DNA from: Hydrogenophaga sp.
Lineage (GTDB): Bacteria > Pseudomonadota > Gammaproteobacteria > Burkholderiales > Burkholderiaceae_C
Direction of reading: 5' to 3'
DNA length: 64,000 nucleotides
Assembly: GCF_030656115.1 (NCBI RefSeq)
Contig: NZ_JAUSOO010000190.1
Span: forward strand, 1 to 64,000
The notes beneath the pieces are model-generated. The model saw only the letters and a program-made list of their open reading frames with translations, did not search any database and had not been told where the DNA came from. The stretch's first letter is position 1. Each line of letters begins with the position of its first letter. Shown piece by piece: positions 43,803 to 51,456 of the stretch. The position numbers were made by a program, and so were the translations under genes.

Positions 43803-43977
43803 TGAGGGGCAGAGCGTCTTTCTTTCGTTCATGCCCGCTGACCGCCCCCAAACGCACCCGCTCTGCGTTGCAAAGGCGCTTTGCTGGTCCGAGCTATGGC
43901 GGTGCTTTGCGCCTTGATCGGGCACGTTGTGAGGCGCTGCCCGGGAACGCCCGGGAACGCCCGAAAACGCTCAACCG
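43803..43977 (+). repeat. Interspersed repeat, copy A (short hexamer form)
   Basis: Shares three blocks of perfect identity with the inverted copy at 59421-59640: 43821-43839 (19 nt), 43850-43874 (25 nt) and 43912-43928 (17 nt). Between the second and third blocks it has a single CTATGG (43894-43899), where the other copy has an expanded array. Its right end abuts the lacI stop codon. Confidence 0.8.
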
Positions 43978-45038
43978 TTCAAGCGGCGGCACGACTCGCG
44001 CGTGATCAAGCGCGGCGCGGGCACCTGCAACTGCGGCTTGGTGCCAGCCAACAACTTCAACATGGCTTCAGCGGCCAGTTGGCCCATTTCATAAGCGGGT
44101 TGGTGCACCGTGGTGAGCGGTGGAAACGCATACAGCGAATTGGGCAGATCGTCAAAACCGACCAACGAAACGTCTGCGGGCACGTGCAAGCCCTGGCGAA
44201 GCAAGCCATGGGCAGCGCCCACGGCCATCTGGTCGTTGGCGGCAAAAATAGCGGTGAAAGGCTGCTTGCTCGCGATCAACCGCAACACGGCCTGCAGGCC
44301 GCTGTCTTCGTTGTATTCCCCTTGAACCACCAGCTCGGGATTGAACACAATACCGGCTTGTTCCAGCGCCAGCTTGTAGCCAGCGAGTCGCTGTATGGCG
44401 TCTGGATGCTGGGGATCCCCTGAAATGAATGCGATCCTGGTGTGGCCCTGGTCGATCAGGTGCCGCGTGGCCAGGCGAGCGCCTTCCAAGTTGTCAAAAT
44501 TCAGGGAAAAGAGATCGGGCGCCTTGAGATTTCGACCGGTCACCACGACCGGCACTTTCTTGGCACAGGCTTTGAGCGCAGCATCGGTCAGACGGCCCGT
44601 CAAGACAATGATGCCGTCCACCCGGCGCGACAACAAAATATCGATACAACGGGCTTCGGCCTGTGCTTGCCAGTTGCCGCTGACAAACAAGGGGCTGTAT
44701 CCCGCGGGGTCCAATGCGTCTTCAATGCCACGCAAAGCCGGTCCGTAAAAAGGACTGTCCATCGACTGGGTGATCACCCCAACGCTGAAGGTCCGGCCAC
44801 CGGCCAAGCCCCTGGCCATGGGGTTCGGCACAAACCCGAGCTTGGCCACCGCATCTTCAACCGACTTTTTCTTGGCCTCGCTCACCACCGCCGTGCCATT
44901 GAGAATGCGCGACACCGTGCTGGGCGACACGCCGGCCTCTTTGGCCACCCGTTCAATGGTCATCGGCCCCTGGCCTTTGCTCTGTGCCGGCTTCGAAACG
45001 CCGGCGACATTGGCTTTGTTTTTCATGGCACTCCGCAT
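43971..45038 (-). CDS. LacI-family regulator of the beta-glucan locus
   Basis: About 355 aa. A LacI helix-turn-helix (MTIERVAKEAGVSPSTVSRILNG) follows a 26-30-residue polar extension; the rest is a sugar-sensing periplasmic-binding-like domain (FSVGVITQSMDSPFYGPALRGIE...AIFAANDQMAVGA). I use the ATG at 45038 with GGGGA upstream; the ATG at 45026 is an alternative. LacI proteins bind palindromes of the form found four times in this locus (TGAAAGCGCTTTCA), and the gene lies next to the importer operon, so it is the best candidate for repression released by a laminari-oligosaccharide or glucose derivative. No such operator precedes lacI itself. Confidence 0.9.
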   Translation of the reverse strand: MRSAMKNKANVAGVSKPAQSKGQGPMTIERVAKEAGVSPSTVSRILNGTAVVSEAKKKSVEDAVAKLGFVPNPMARGLAGGRTFSVGVITQSMDSPFYGPALRGIEDALDPAGYSPLFVSGNWQAQAEARCIDILLSRRVDGIIVLTGRLTDAALKACAKKVPVVVTGRNLKAPDLFSLNFDNLEGARLATRHLIDQGHTRIAFISGDPQHPDAIQRLAGYKLALEQAGIVFNPELVVQGEYNEDSGLQAVLRLIASKQPFTAIFAANDQMAVGAAHGLLRQGLHVPADVSLVGFDDLPNSLYAFPPLTTVHQPAYEMGQLAAEAMLKLLAGTKPQLQVPAPRLITRESCRRLNG

Positions 45039-45194
45039 GTTGAATCCCCGTCTCTTGGGATGGCAGTGTAAGCCCAAGAAAAGGCACCAAGGCGCGGGGA
45101 AACGCCACAGAAACAAACAATGATTGCGATTTCAGAACAACCGCCCACCAACCCACACGCCCAACCGGCAGCACCCACTGACCGCGCCCAAGCC

Positions 45195-45638
45195 TCAGCC
45201 GGGCCGCTGCGAACGCGCCCAGCGCACGATGTCGGCCGCGCCCATGGCGCCAGCCTGGCGCGCCACCTCGCGCCCGCCCACAAACAACGCCAGCGTGGGA
45301 ATGCTGCGAATGTTCAGGCGCGCGCCCAGGTTTTGCTCGGCCTCGGTGTCCACCTTGGCCAGCCGCATCTGCGGCTCCAGCTGCTGGGCGGCCTGCTCAA
45401 ACGCGGGCGCCATCATGCGGCACGGGCCGCACCAGGGTGCCCAGAAGTCGACCAACACCGGCACCTGCGAGCGGGCGATGTGTTTGTCAAACGCGGCCTC
45501 GTTCAGCGCCACCGGGTGGCCGGTGAACAGCGGCCGGTGGCATTTGCCGCAATCGGGCGCCTGGCCCAGGCTGGCGTTCGCCACCCGGTTGGTGGTGTGG
45601 CAATGGGGACAAACGATGTGCAGGGATTCGGTGGACAT
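45195..45638 (-). CDS. trxC: Thioredoxin 2
   Basis: A 147-aa TrxC. The N-terminal zinc site is made of C10, C13, C30 and C33 (CPHC...CGKC), and the redox centre is WCGPC (C70 and C73). The zinc-bearing N-terminus separates it from thioredoxin 1. It reduces disulfides in cytoplasmic proteins, often in oxidative stress. It stands alone downstream of the glucan locus. Confidence 0.95.
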   Translation of the reverse strand: MSTESLHIVCPHCHTTNRVANASLGQAPDCGKCHRPLFTGHPVALNEAAFDKHIARSQVPVLVDFWAPWCGPCRMMAPAFEQAAQQLEPQMRLAKVDTEAEQNLGARLNIRSIPTLALFVGGREVARQAGAMGAADIVRWARSQRPG

Positions 45639-45731
45639 GGTGGCTCCGTGGTTTTGTAGATGTTTTCAGTTGGCGACTGGCACTGAAAAATCAAGACACC
45701 CCGGTGGGTATACCCACCTCCGTGCGGGACC

Positions 45732-45926
45732 TCAAACGAACTGCGCGATCAGGCTGGCGCCCCAGCTCAACAACAAGGTGGTGGTAAACGGCAAAAACCA
45801 GTCTCGCCCCAGGAACCGAAAGCGAACATCGCCCGGGAGTTTCCCCAGCCCCAGCTTGTGCAGAAATGGCGTGAACCAGCTGATGAGCAGCAGGGCCAGA
45901 AAGATGACGATCATCCAGCGAATCAT
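45732..45926 (-). CDS. DUF2905 small membrane protein
   Basis: A 64-aa protein with two membrane spans (IVIFLALLLISWFTPFL and FTTTLLLSWGASLIAQF) and the family core LGLGKLPGDVRFRFLGRDWFLPFTTTL. The function of DUF2905 is unknown. It stands alone, about 75 bp from midA. Confidence 0.88.
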   Translation of the reverse strand: MIRWMIVIFLALLLISWFTPFLHKLGLGKLPGDVRFRFLGRDWFLPFTTTLLLSWGASLIAQFV

Positions 45927-46000
45927 GGGCGGCCTGTGAAAAAGCAGGTGTCAGAGGAAAGCACAAGAAAGCACAACGCGGGCTCGACAGAACCGGGGCC

Positions 46001-47125
46001 TCACAGCCGGTGCGTGCGGTCGCCGTGGGCAAAGCCCAATGGCTCCCAGCCGATGGCGCTGGCGGCGGGCGCCAGCGCCAGCACCTTGAACAGCTCGCCC
46101 ATTTCGTGCTCGTTCACCAGTTTCTGCATCATCGCGTTGTCGCGCACGCTGGCGCTTTGCGCCAGGTCGAGCAACCCGCAGTTGAACAAAAACCGGGCCT
46201 GGCTGGTGTAGCCCAGCACCTGCATGCCCGCATCCTGCGCGGCCAGTGCCACCGCAGTGAAGTTCACGTGGGCGGTGATGTCTTTGAGGCCCAGGTCGGT
46301 CAGCGGCTGGTGGTCGGTGCGGTGGCCTCGGTGGCAGATCAGCGTGCCCATGTGGCGCTGCGGGTGGTAGTACTCGGCCTCGGGGAAACCGTAGTCAAGC
46401 AAGAAAACCGCGCCGCGCTGCAGGCGATCGGCCAGGGTGTTGACGAAGGCCTCGGCCTGGGGGTGTATTTCGGTCAGGTAGTCGTGCGCACCCTCCACCT
46501 CTAACGGTGGGCGCAGCGCCGTGGGCTGGTCGGCCCAGGCCAGTTCGCCAGCAGCGTCCCGCGCCACGCCGCGCTCAAACCAGGCGCCGCCCACCCGCGC
46601 CAGCAGCTGCACGGGCATGGCGTCCAGCACCTCGTTGCCCAGCACCACGCCGTCAAAACGCTCGGGCAGGGCGTCGGCCCACTGCACCACGCCGGCATGG
46701 GCCGCCAAGGTGGCGCGCTGGCGCTCTCTCAAGCTGCCCGACAGGTCGACAATGGTGTAGCGCCGGGGCGTCTGGCCACAAGCCGCCAAGGCATCCAGCA
46801 GCTGCAACGCCAACGCGCCGGAGCCGGCGCCAAACTCCCACAGCTCGTCGGTGCCGGTGGCGCTCAAAGCCTGCGCCACCTGGGCCGCCAGGGTGTGGCC
46901 AAACAGCGGCGTGAGCTCGGGTGCGGTGACAAAGTCGCTGCCCTGCCCGCCCTCGCCCGCCGGCATGTGGCCAAATTTGGGTGTCTGGTTGGCGTAATAG
47001 CCCAGGCCGGGTTCGTACAGCGCCAGGGCCATGAAGCGGTCAAACGGCAACCAGCCACCCGCCTGCGCCATGGCCTCATGCACCCGCTGCAGCAGGTCGC
47101 TCGTTAAACTAGACGGTTCTGTCAT
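46001..47125 (-). CDS. MidA/NDUFAF7-family SAM-dependent methyltransferase
   Basis: A 374-aa class I methyltransferase of the COG1565 family. The cofactor motif is LWEFGAGSGALAL, and VVLGNEVLDAMPVQLL is the family signature. The mitochondrial homolog methylates an arginine of a complex I subunit; bacterial roles are unclear. I start at the ATG at 47125 rather than the TTG upstream. It is divergent from folM, with 32 bp between the starts. Confidence 0.88.
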   Translation of the reverse strand: MTEPSSLTSDLLQRVHEAMAQAGGWLPFDRFMALALYEPGLGYYANQTPKFGHMPAGEGGQGSDFVTAPELTPLFGHTLAAQVAQALSATGTDELWEFGAGSGALALQLLDALAACGQTPRRYTIVDLSGSLRERQRATLAAHAGVVQWADALPERFDGVVLGNEVLDAMPVQLLARVGGAWFERGVARDAAGELAWADQPTALRPPLEVEGAHDYLTEIHPQAEAFVNTLADRLQRGAVFLLDYGFPEAEYYHPQRHMGTLICHRGHRTDHQPLTDLGLKDITAHVNFTAVALAAQDAGMQVLGYTSQARFLFNCGLLDLAQSASVRDNAMMQKLVNEHEMGELFKVLALAPAASAIGWEPLGFAHGDRTHRL

Positions 47126-47157
47126 CAAGGGGGTTTTCACCCCCAGATTGTCGCCCA

Positions 47158-47970
47158 ATGTCCCTGGTCTCCCCCTCTGCCACAGCCGCAGCGCCCGCGC
47201 ACCGCACCGTGCTGGTGACCGGCGCAGGCAAACGCCTGGGCCGCGAAATTGCCCTCAAGCTGGCCAGCGCGGGCTGGAACGTGGCCGTGCACCACCGCCA
47301 GTCGGTGGGCGACGCGCAGCAAACCGCTGCCGACTGCGATGCCCTGACCGGGCGCGACGGCAGTGCCCACCCGTTCTACGCGGACCTGGCCAACGAGGCC
47401 AGCGTGCGCGCCCTGCTGCCCGCCGCGGTGGCCCATTTTGGTTCGGTGGATGCGGTGGTCAACAGCGCGTCCACCTTTGAGCACGACAGCGCCGAGAGCT
47501 TTGGCTTTGCCGCCATGGAAACGCACCTGCGGGCCAACACCGGTGCCGCCGTGCTGCTGGCGCAGGCGCTGCACACCCATTGCGTGGCCCGCGATGGCGG
47601 TGGCCCGGGCGACGCCGCCGTGGTCAACCTGCTGGACCAGAAGCTCTGGAACATGAACCCCGACTTTTTCAGCTACACGCTGTCCAAGGCGGCACTGGAG
47701 GCCGCCAACACCATGCTGGCCATGGCGCTGGCGCCGCGCGTGCGGGTGGTGGGCGTGGCCCCGGGCCTCACCCTCACCAGCCACATGCTCAGCGACGAGA
47801 AGTTCCAGGCACTGCACCGCCAGTCGCCGCTGGGCCGCTCGTCCACCCCCCAGGACGTGGCGGCCACGGTGGCGTTTGCGCTGGACAACCGATCCATCAC
47901 CGGCACCACCTTGCTGGTGGACGGTGGCCAGCACCTGATGCGCTTTGAACGCGACTTCTCGCTGATGTAA
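47158..47970 (+). CDS. folM: FolM/pteridine reductase-like short-chain dehydrogenase
   Basis: A 270-aa SDR. The Rossmann motif reads TGAGKRLGREI, with the Arg typical of NADPH-dependent pteridine reductases, and LWNMNPDFFSYTLSKAAL holds the catalytic Tyr-Lys pair in the FolM/PTR1 form. Such enzymes reduce dihydromonapterin or dihydrofolate/dihydrobiopterin. The folB gene follows 33 nt downstream, supporting a pterin role. Confidence 0.85.
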   Translation: MSLVSPSATAAAPAHRTVLVTGAGKRLGREIALKLASAGWNVAVHHRQSVGDAQQTAADCDALTGRDGSAHPFYADLANEASVRALLPAAVAHFGSVDAVVNSASTFEHDSAESFGFAAMETHLRANTGAAVLLAQALHTHCVARDGGGPGDAAVVNLLDQKLWNMNPDFFSYTLSKAALEAANTMLAMALAPRVRVVGVAPGLTLTSHMLSDEKFQALHRQSPLGRSSTPQDVAATVAFALDNRSITGTTLLVDGGQHLMRFERDFSLM

Positions 47971-48003
47971 CCGGCCTCCCGGCCCAACCCCTTCACGTCT
48001 GCC

Positions 48004-48387
48004 ATGAACACACCTTACGCGCCGCAGGCCGGCACCCAGATCCTCGCACTCACCGGTTTGCGTTTCGACGCCAACCTGGGCATTCTGGAACATGAAAAAA
48101 CCAGCCCGCAGCCGATCCAGGTGGACGCCGAGCTGAACCAGGGCACGCAGCCACTGCTGCCGCACGACGACGACATCGGCCATGTGCTGGACTACCGCAA
48201 GGTGCGCCAGATCATCATCGACGAATGCACCGCCGAACATGTGAACCTCCTGGAGAGCCTGATCGGCAAGCTGACCCGCCGGCTGATGCAAATGCCGGGT
48301 GTCATTGGCGTGCGGGTAAAAATCGCCAAACTGGAAATTTTCGATGACTGCGAAGTGGCGATCCGCATGGAAAGCGGACAGTGGTGA
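48004..48387 (+). CDS. folB: Dihydroneopterin aldolase
   Basis: A 127-aa FolB-family protein: LGILEHEKTSPQPIQVDAEL and VLDYRKVRQIIIDECTAEHVNLLESLIGKL are the recognisable core. It cleaves dihydroneopterin in folate synthesis, or epimerises the triphosphate if it is a FolX variant. It is in an apparent operon with folM. Confidence 0.87.
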   Translation: MNTPYAPQAGTQILALTGLRFDANLGILEHEKTSPQPIQVDAELNQGTQPLLPHDDDIGHVLDYRKVRQIIIDECTAEHVNLLESLIGKLTRRLMQMPGVIGVRVKIAKLEIFDDCEVAIRMESGQW

Positions 48388-48421
48388 ACGGGTGGACAAC
48401 ACACCATCCTTTCAAATCAAG

Positions 48422-48466
48422 TGAAGTTTGAAAAGTTACTGATTTTTTATAATTTGACAAACTTCA
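48422..48466. promoter_or_regulatory. Inverted repeat around the -10 of the AAA ATPase gene
   Basis: TGAAGTTTG (48422-48430) and CAAACTTCA (48458-48466) flank an AT-rich stretch with TATAAT at 48448-48453. The start codon is at 48480 without an obvious ribosome site. A candidate operator for local or self-repression. Confidence 0.5.
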
Positions 48467-48479
48467 GTATCATTCACCC

Positions 48480-49664
48480 ATGAACCCGATCCGAAATCCC
48501 TTCGCCCCGGGCGCAGGCACGCCACCGCCGGAGCTGGCCGGCCGGGGCGCGCTGATCGAATCCGTGCACATCGCCCTGGAGCGCGCCCGCATCGGGCGCC
48601 CGGCCAAAAGCGCGATGCTGGTGGGCCTGCGTGGGGTGGGCAAAACCGTGCTGCTCGACCGCATGCGCGACGACGCCGAGGCCACGGGCATCCACACCGT
48701 GCGGCTGGAAGCCCCCGAAGGCCGCTCGCTGCCGGCGCTGCTGGCTCCGCAACTGCGCCAGGCCTTGCTGCGCCTGAGCCAGCTCGACGCAGCCAAAGCC
48801 TTCGCCATCCGCGGCCTGCGGGCGCTGGCCGGTTTCGCCAGGCGCCTGAAAGTGACCTACAACGACATCGAAGTCGGCATCGACTACGAACCGGAGCCCG
48901 GCCTGGCCGACAACGGCGACCTCGAACACGACCTGCAGGCGCTGCTGGAGCAGGCCGGTCTGGCCGCCAAAGCCGCTGGCACGGCGCTGGCCCTGTTCAT
49001 CGACGAGCTGCAGTACGTGCCCGAAGCGCAACTCGCCGCCCTCATCACCGCCATGCACCGCACCGAGCAGCGCCGGTTGCCGGTGGTGCTGGTCGGCGCC
49101 GGCCTGCCCCAGCTGCGCGGGCTCATGGGCAACTCCAAGTCCTACGCCGAGCGCCTGTTCGACTTCCCGTTCATCGGCGCCCTGGCGCCGGAAGACGCGG
49201 CACAGGCCATCGAAAAACCGCTGCTGGACGAAGGCGTCGCGATCACGCCCGAAGCGCTGGCCGAGATCCTGCGCGTCACCCAGGGCTACGCCTATTTCCT
49301 GCAGGCCTGGGGCAGCCACACCTGGCTGGCGGCCGACGCCAGCCCGATCGACATCGACGCCGTGCGCAAGGCCAGCGTCACGGCCATCGCCGGGCTGGAC
49401 GAGGGCTTTTTCCGGGTGCGTTTTGACCGCTGCACGCCGAAGGAAAAAAAGTACCTGCGGGCCATGGCGGAACTCGGCGAAGGCCCGCACCGGTCGGGCG
49501 ACATCGCCGACTGCCTGAACGAAAAGGTGTCTTCGCTGGCCCCCACGCGCAGCGCGCTGATCGGCAAGGGCATGGTCTGGAGCCCCAACCACGGCGACAC
49601 GGCCTTCACCGTGCCCATGTTCGACGCGTTCATGAAGCGCATCATCCCCGGGGATTGGAGATGA
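48480..49664 (+). CDS. AAA-family ATPase, unknown role
   Basis: A 394-aa ATPase of the AAA_16/Orc1-Cdc6-like type. Walker A is GLRGVGKT near residue 50 and Walker B is LALFIDELQY near 175; a sensor-like VVLVGAGLPQL follows. The C-terminal 100 residues (TPKEKKYLRAMAELGEG...SGDIADCLNEK...) look like a winged-helix domain. Related proteins bind DNA or act in accessory or defence settings, but no partner gene is adjacent. The AT-rich promoter with a dyad stands out against its surroundings, which could mean acquisition. Function unknown. Confidence 0.75.
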   Translation: MNPIRNPFAPGAGTPPPELAGRGALIESVHIALERARIGRPAKSAMLVGLRGVGKTVLLDRMRDDAEATGIHTVRLEAPEGRSLPALLAPQLRQALLRLSQLDAAKAFAIRGLRALAGFARRLKVTYNDIEVGIDYEPEPGLADNGDLEHDLQALLEQAGLAAKAAGTALALFIDELQYVPEAQLAALITAMHRTEQRRLPVVLVGAGLPQLRGLMGNSKSYAERLFDFPFIGALAPEDAAQAIEKPLLDEGVAITPEALAEILRVTQGYAYFLQAWGSHTWLAADASPIDIDAVRKASVTAIAGLDEGFFRVRFDRCTPKEKKYLRAMAELGEGPHRSGDIADCLNEKVSSLAPTRSALIGKGMVWSPNHGDTAFTVPMFDAFMKRIIPGDWR

Positions 49665-49734
49665 CCCCCCGCGGCGTTCCCGGTTCGAATGCCCTTCACG
49701 CCAGCGTTTCTGTTTTGTACTGAGAGTTGTTGAC

Positions 49735-50664
49735 ATGAATCCCGAAAAAATTGCGCACGAAAACCACAAGCTGGAAAAACGCCTGTGCCGCGAAGTGGGC
49801 CGCGCCATCGTGGACTACAACATGATTGAAGAAGGCGACCGTGTGATGGTCTGCCTCTCGGGCGGCAAAGACAGCTACGGCATGCTCGACATCCTGCAAA
49901 AGCTGCAGGCCCGAGCACCCATCACCTTTGAGCTGATCGTGGTCAATCTGGACCAGAAGCAACCCGGCTTTCCTGAGCACATCCTGCCCGCCTACCTGAC
50001 GAAACTCGGGGTGAAGTTCCACATTGAGAACCAGGACACGTATTCCATCGTCAAGCGCGTCATACCCGAGGGCAAGACGCTGTGCAGCCTGTGCAGCCGT
50101 CTGCGCCGGGGCATTTTGTACCGCGTGGCGAGTGAGCTGGGCGCCACCAAGATCGCACTGGGCCACCACCGCGACGACATCTTGCAAACCCTGCTGCTCA
50201 ACATGTTTTTTGGCGCCAAGCTGAAGTCCATGCCGCCCAAGCTGGTGAGCGACGACGGCCAGCACGTGGTGATCCGCCCCATGGCCTACGTGGCCGAAAA
50301 AGACCTGAGCCGCTGGGCCGAGCTGCGCGAATTTCCCATCATTCCCTGCACGCTGTGTGGCAGCCAGGAAAACCTGCAGCGCAAGCAGGTGGGCAACATG
50401 CTCAAAGATTGGGAAAAGCAGTTTCCGGGCCGCATTGAAAACATGTTTTCGGCCCTGCAAAACGTGGTGCCCAGCCATTTGCTGGACACCAAACTGCACC
50501 CCTTCACCACCCTCCAGGCCACCGGCGTGGCCAGCGAAGACGGCGACAAGGCGTTTGACGAGGAGCCCTTGCCCGCTCCAAAATTTGACACCAAGGCCTT
50601 GCTCACCGAAGCCGGGAACGACTCCAGGGCCAAAGCCGTCATACCCATCGCCACGGCGCACTGA
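49735..50664 (+). CDS. ttcA: tRNA 2-thiocytidine synthetase
   Basis: A 309-aa TtcA. The PP-loop is SGGKDS (42-47) and the iron-sulfur Cys pair is in LCSLCSR, with another Cys in PCTLCGSQ. It thiolates cytidine 32 in certain tRNAs in an ATP-dependent reaction. The C-terminal tail beyond 280 is variable. The DUF4136 lipoprotein gene follows. Confidence 0.95.
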   Translation: MNPEKIAHENHKLEKRLCREVGRAIVDYNMIEEGDRVMVCLSGGKDSYGMLDILQKLQARAPITFELIVVNLDQKQPGFPEHILPAYLTKLGVKFHIENQDTYSIVKRVIPEGKTLCSLCSRLRRGILYRVASELGATKIALGHHRDDILQTLLLNMFFGAKLKSMPPKLVSDDGQHVVIRPMAYVAEKDLSRWAELREFPIIPCTLCGSQENLQRKQVGNMLKDWEKQFPGRIENMFSALQNVVPSHLLDTKLHPFTTLQATGVASEDGDKAFDEEPLPAPKFDTKALLTEAGNDSRAKAVIPIATAH

Positions 50665-50706
50665 CGCTTCTGCCGGGGCATGCGCCAACCACCCGCCAGA
50701 GGCCCC

Positions 50707-51405
50707 ATGACGAAACACCCACCGCACCGACCACAGCGCACCGCCCACCGGCTGTACCCCCTGAAAACGGCGCTGGCCGCGCTGACCGTGAGCCTTCTGA
50801 GCGGATGCGCCAGTGTGTACCTGGTGGACAACCAGGTACAAAGCTTCGCGCGCTGGACCGACACCGCAGCCCCTGCCACAACGCCGGCGGGCGTGCCCCA
50901 GGCACCACAAACCTACCGCTTTGAACGACTGCCCTCGCAAGGTGCCGGGCCGGGTGCTGCCGGGCAAGACGCGCTGGAAAATCTCGCCCGTGTGGCGCTG
51001 GCCAAGGTAGGCTGGACGCCGCACGACACGCCCACAGCGGCCCAATGGACGGTGCAGGTGAGCGCCGGCACCTTGCGGTTGCCGCGCGCACCCTGGGACG
51101 ACCCATGGGACGAGCACTGGGGCGGGTTTGGCTTTCCAAGACACGGGCTCGCCATCACCGCCAGCGGGCACATCATCGGTTCACCGCTGTTGATGCGCAT
51201 GGACATGCCTTACTACAAACGCGAGGTGTCGCTGGTGGTGCGCCACGCAGCCAGCGCGCGGGTGGTGTACGAATCGCGTGCGGCCCACGAAGGCCGCTGG
51301 AACAGCATGCCCGGGCTGTGGGGCGCCATGCTCGATGCCGCGCTGCGCGACTTCCCGACACCGCCCGATGGCGTGCGGCAGGTCAACATTGAAGTGGCCC
51401 GCTGA
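50707..51405 (+). CDS. DUF4136-like lipoprotein
   Basis: A 232-aa lipoprotein with lipobox LLSGC (C34). TYRFERLPSQ and the ending AALRDFPTPPDGVRQVNIEVAR are typical of DUF4136 proteins, whose function is unknown. The ATG at 50707 follows AGAGG. It lies 42 nt after ttcA, possibly co-transcribed. Confidence 0.75.
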   Translation: MTKHPPHRPQRTAHRLYPLKTALAALTVSLLSGCASVYLVDNQVQSFARWTDTAAPATTPAGVPQAPQTYRFERLPSQGAGPGAAGQDALENLARVALAKVGWTPHDTPTAAQWTVQVSAGTLRLPRAPWDDPWDEHWGGFGFPRHGLAITASGHIIGSPLLMRMDMPYYKREVSLVVRHAASARVVYESRAAHEGRWNSMPGLWGAMLDAALRDFPTPPDGVRQVNIEVAR

Positions 51406-51456
51406 AGCGGATCGGCATCTGGTTCGAGCCAGCGGCGGTGACACGGACGCGCCGAC

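Noticed and set aside
43831..43917. Short + strand peptide frame in repeat copy A
   Set aside because: It matches the start of a frame in copy B, but the frames diverge after about 15 residues, so coding is unlikely.
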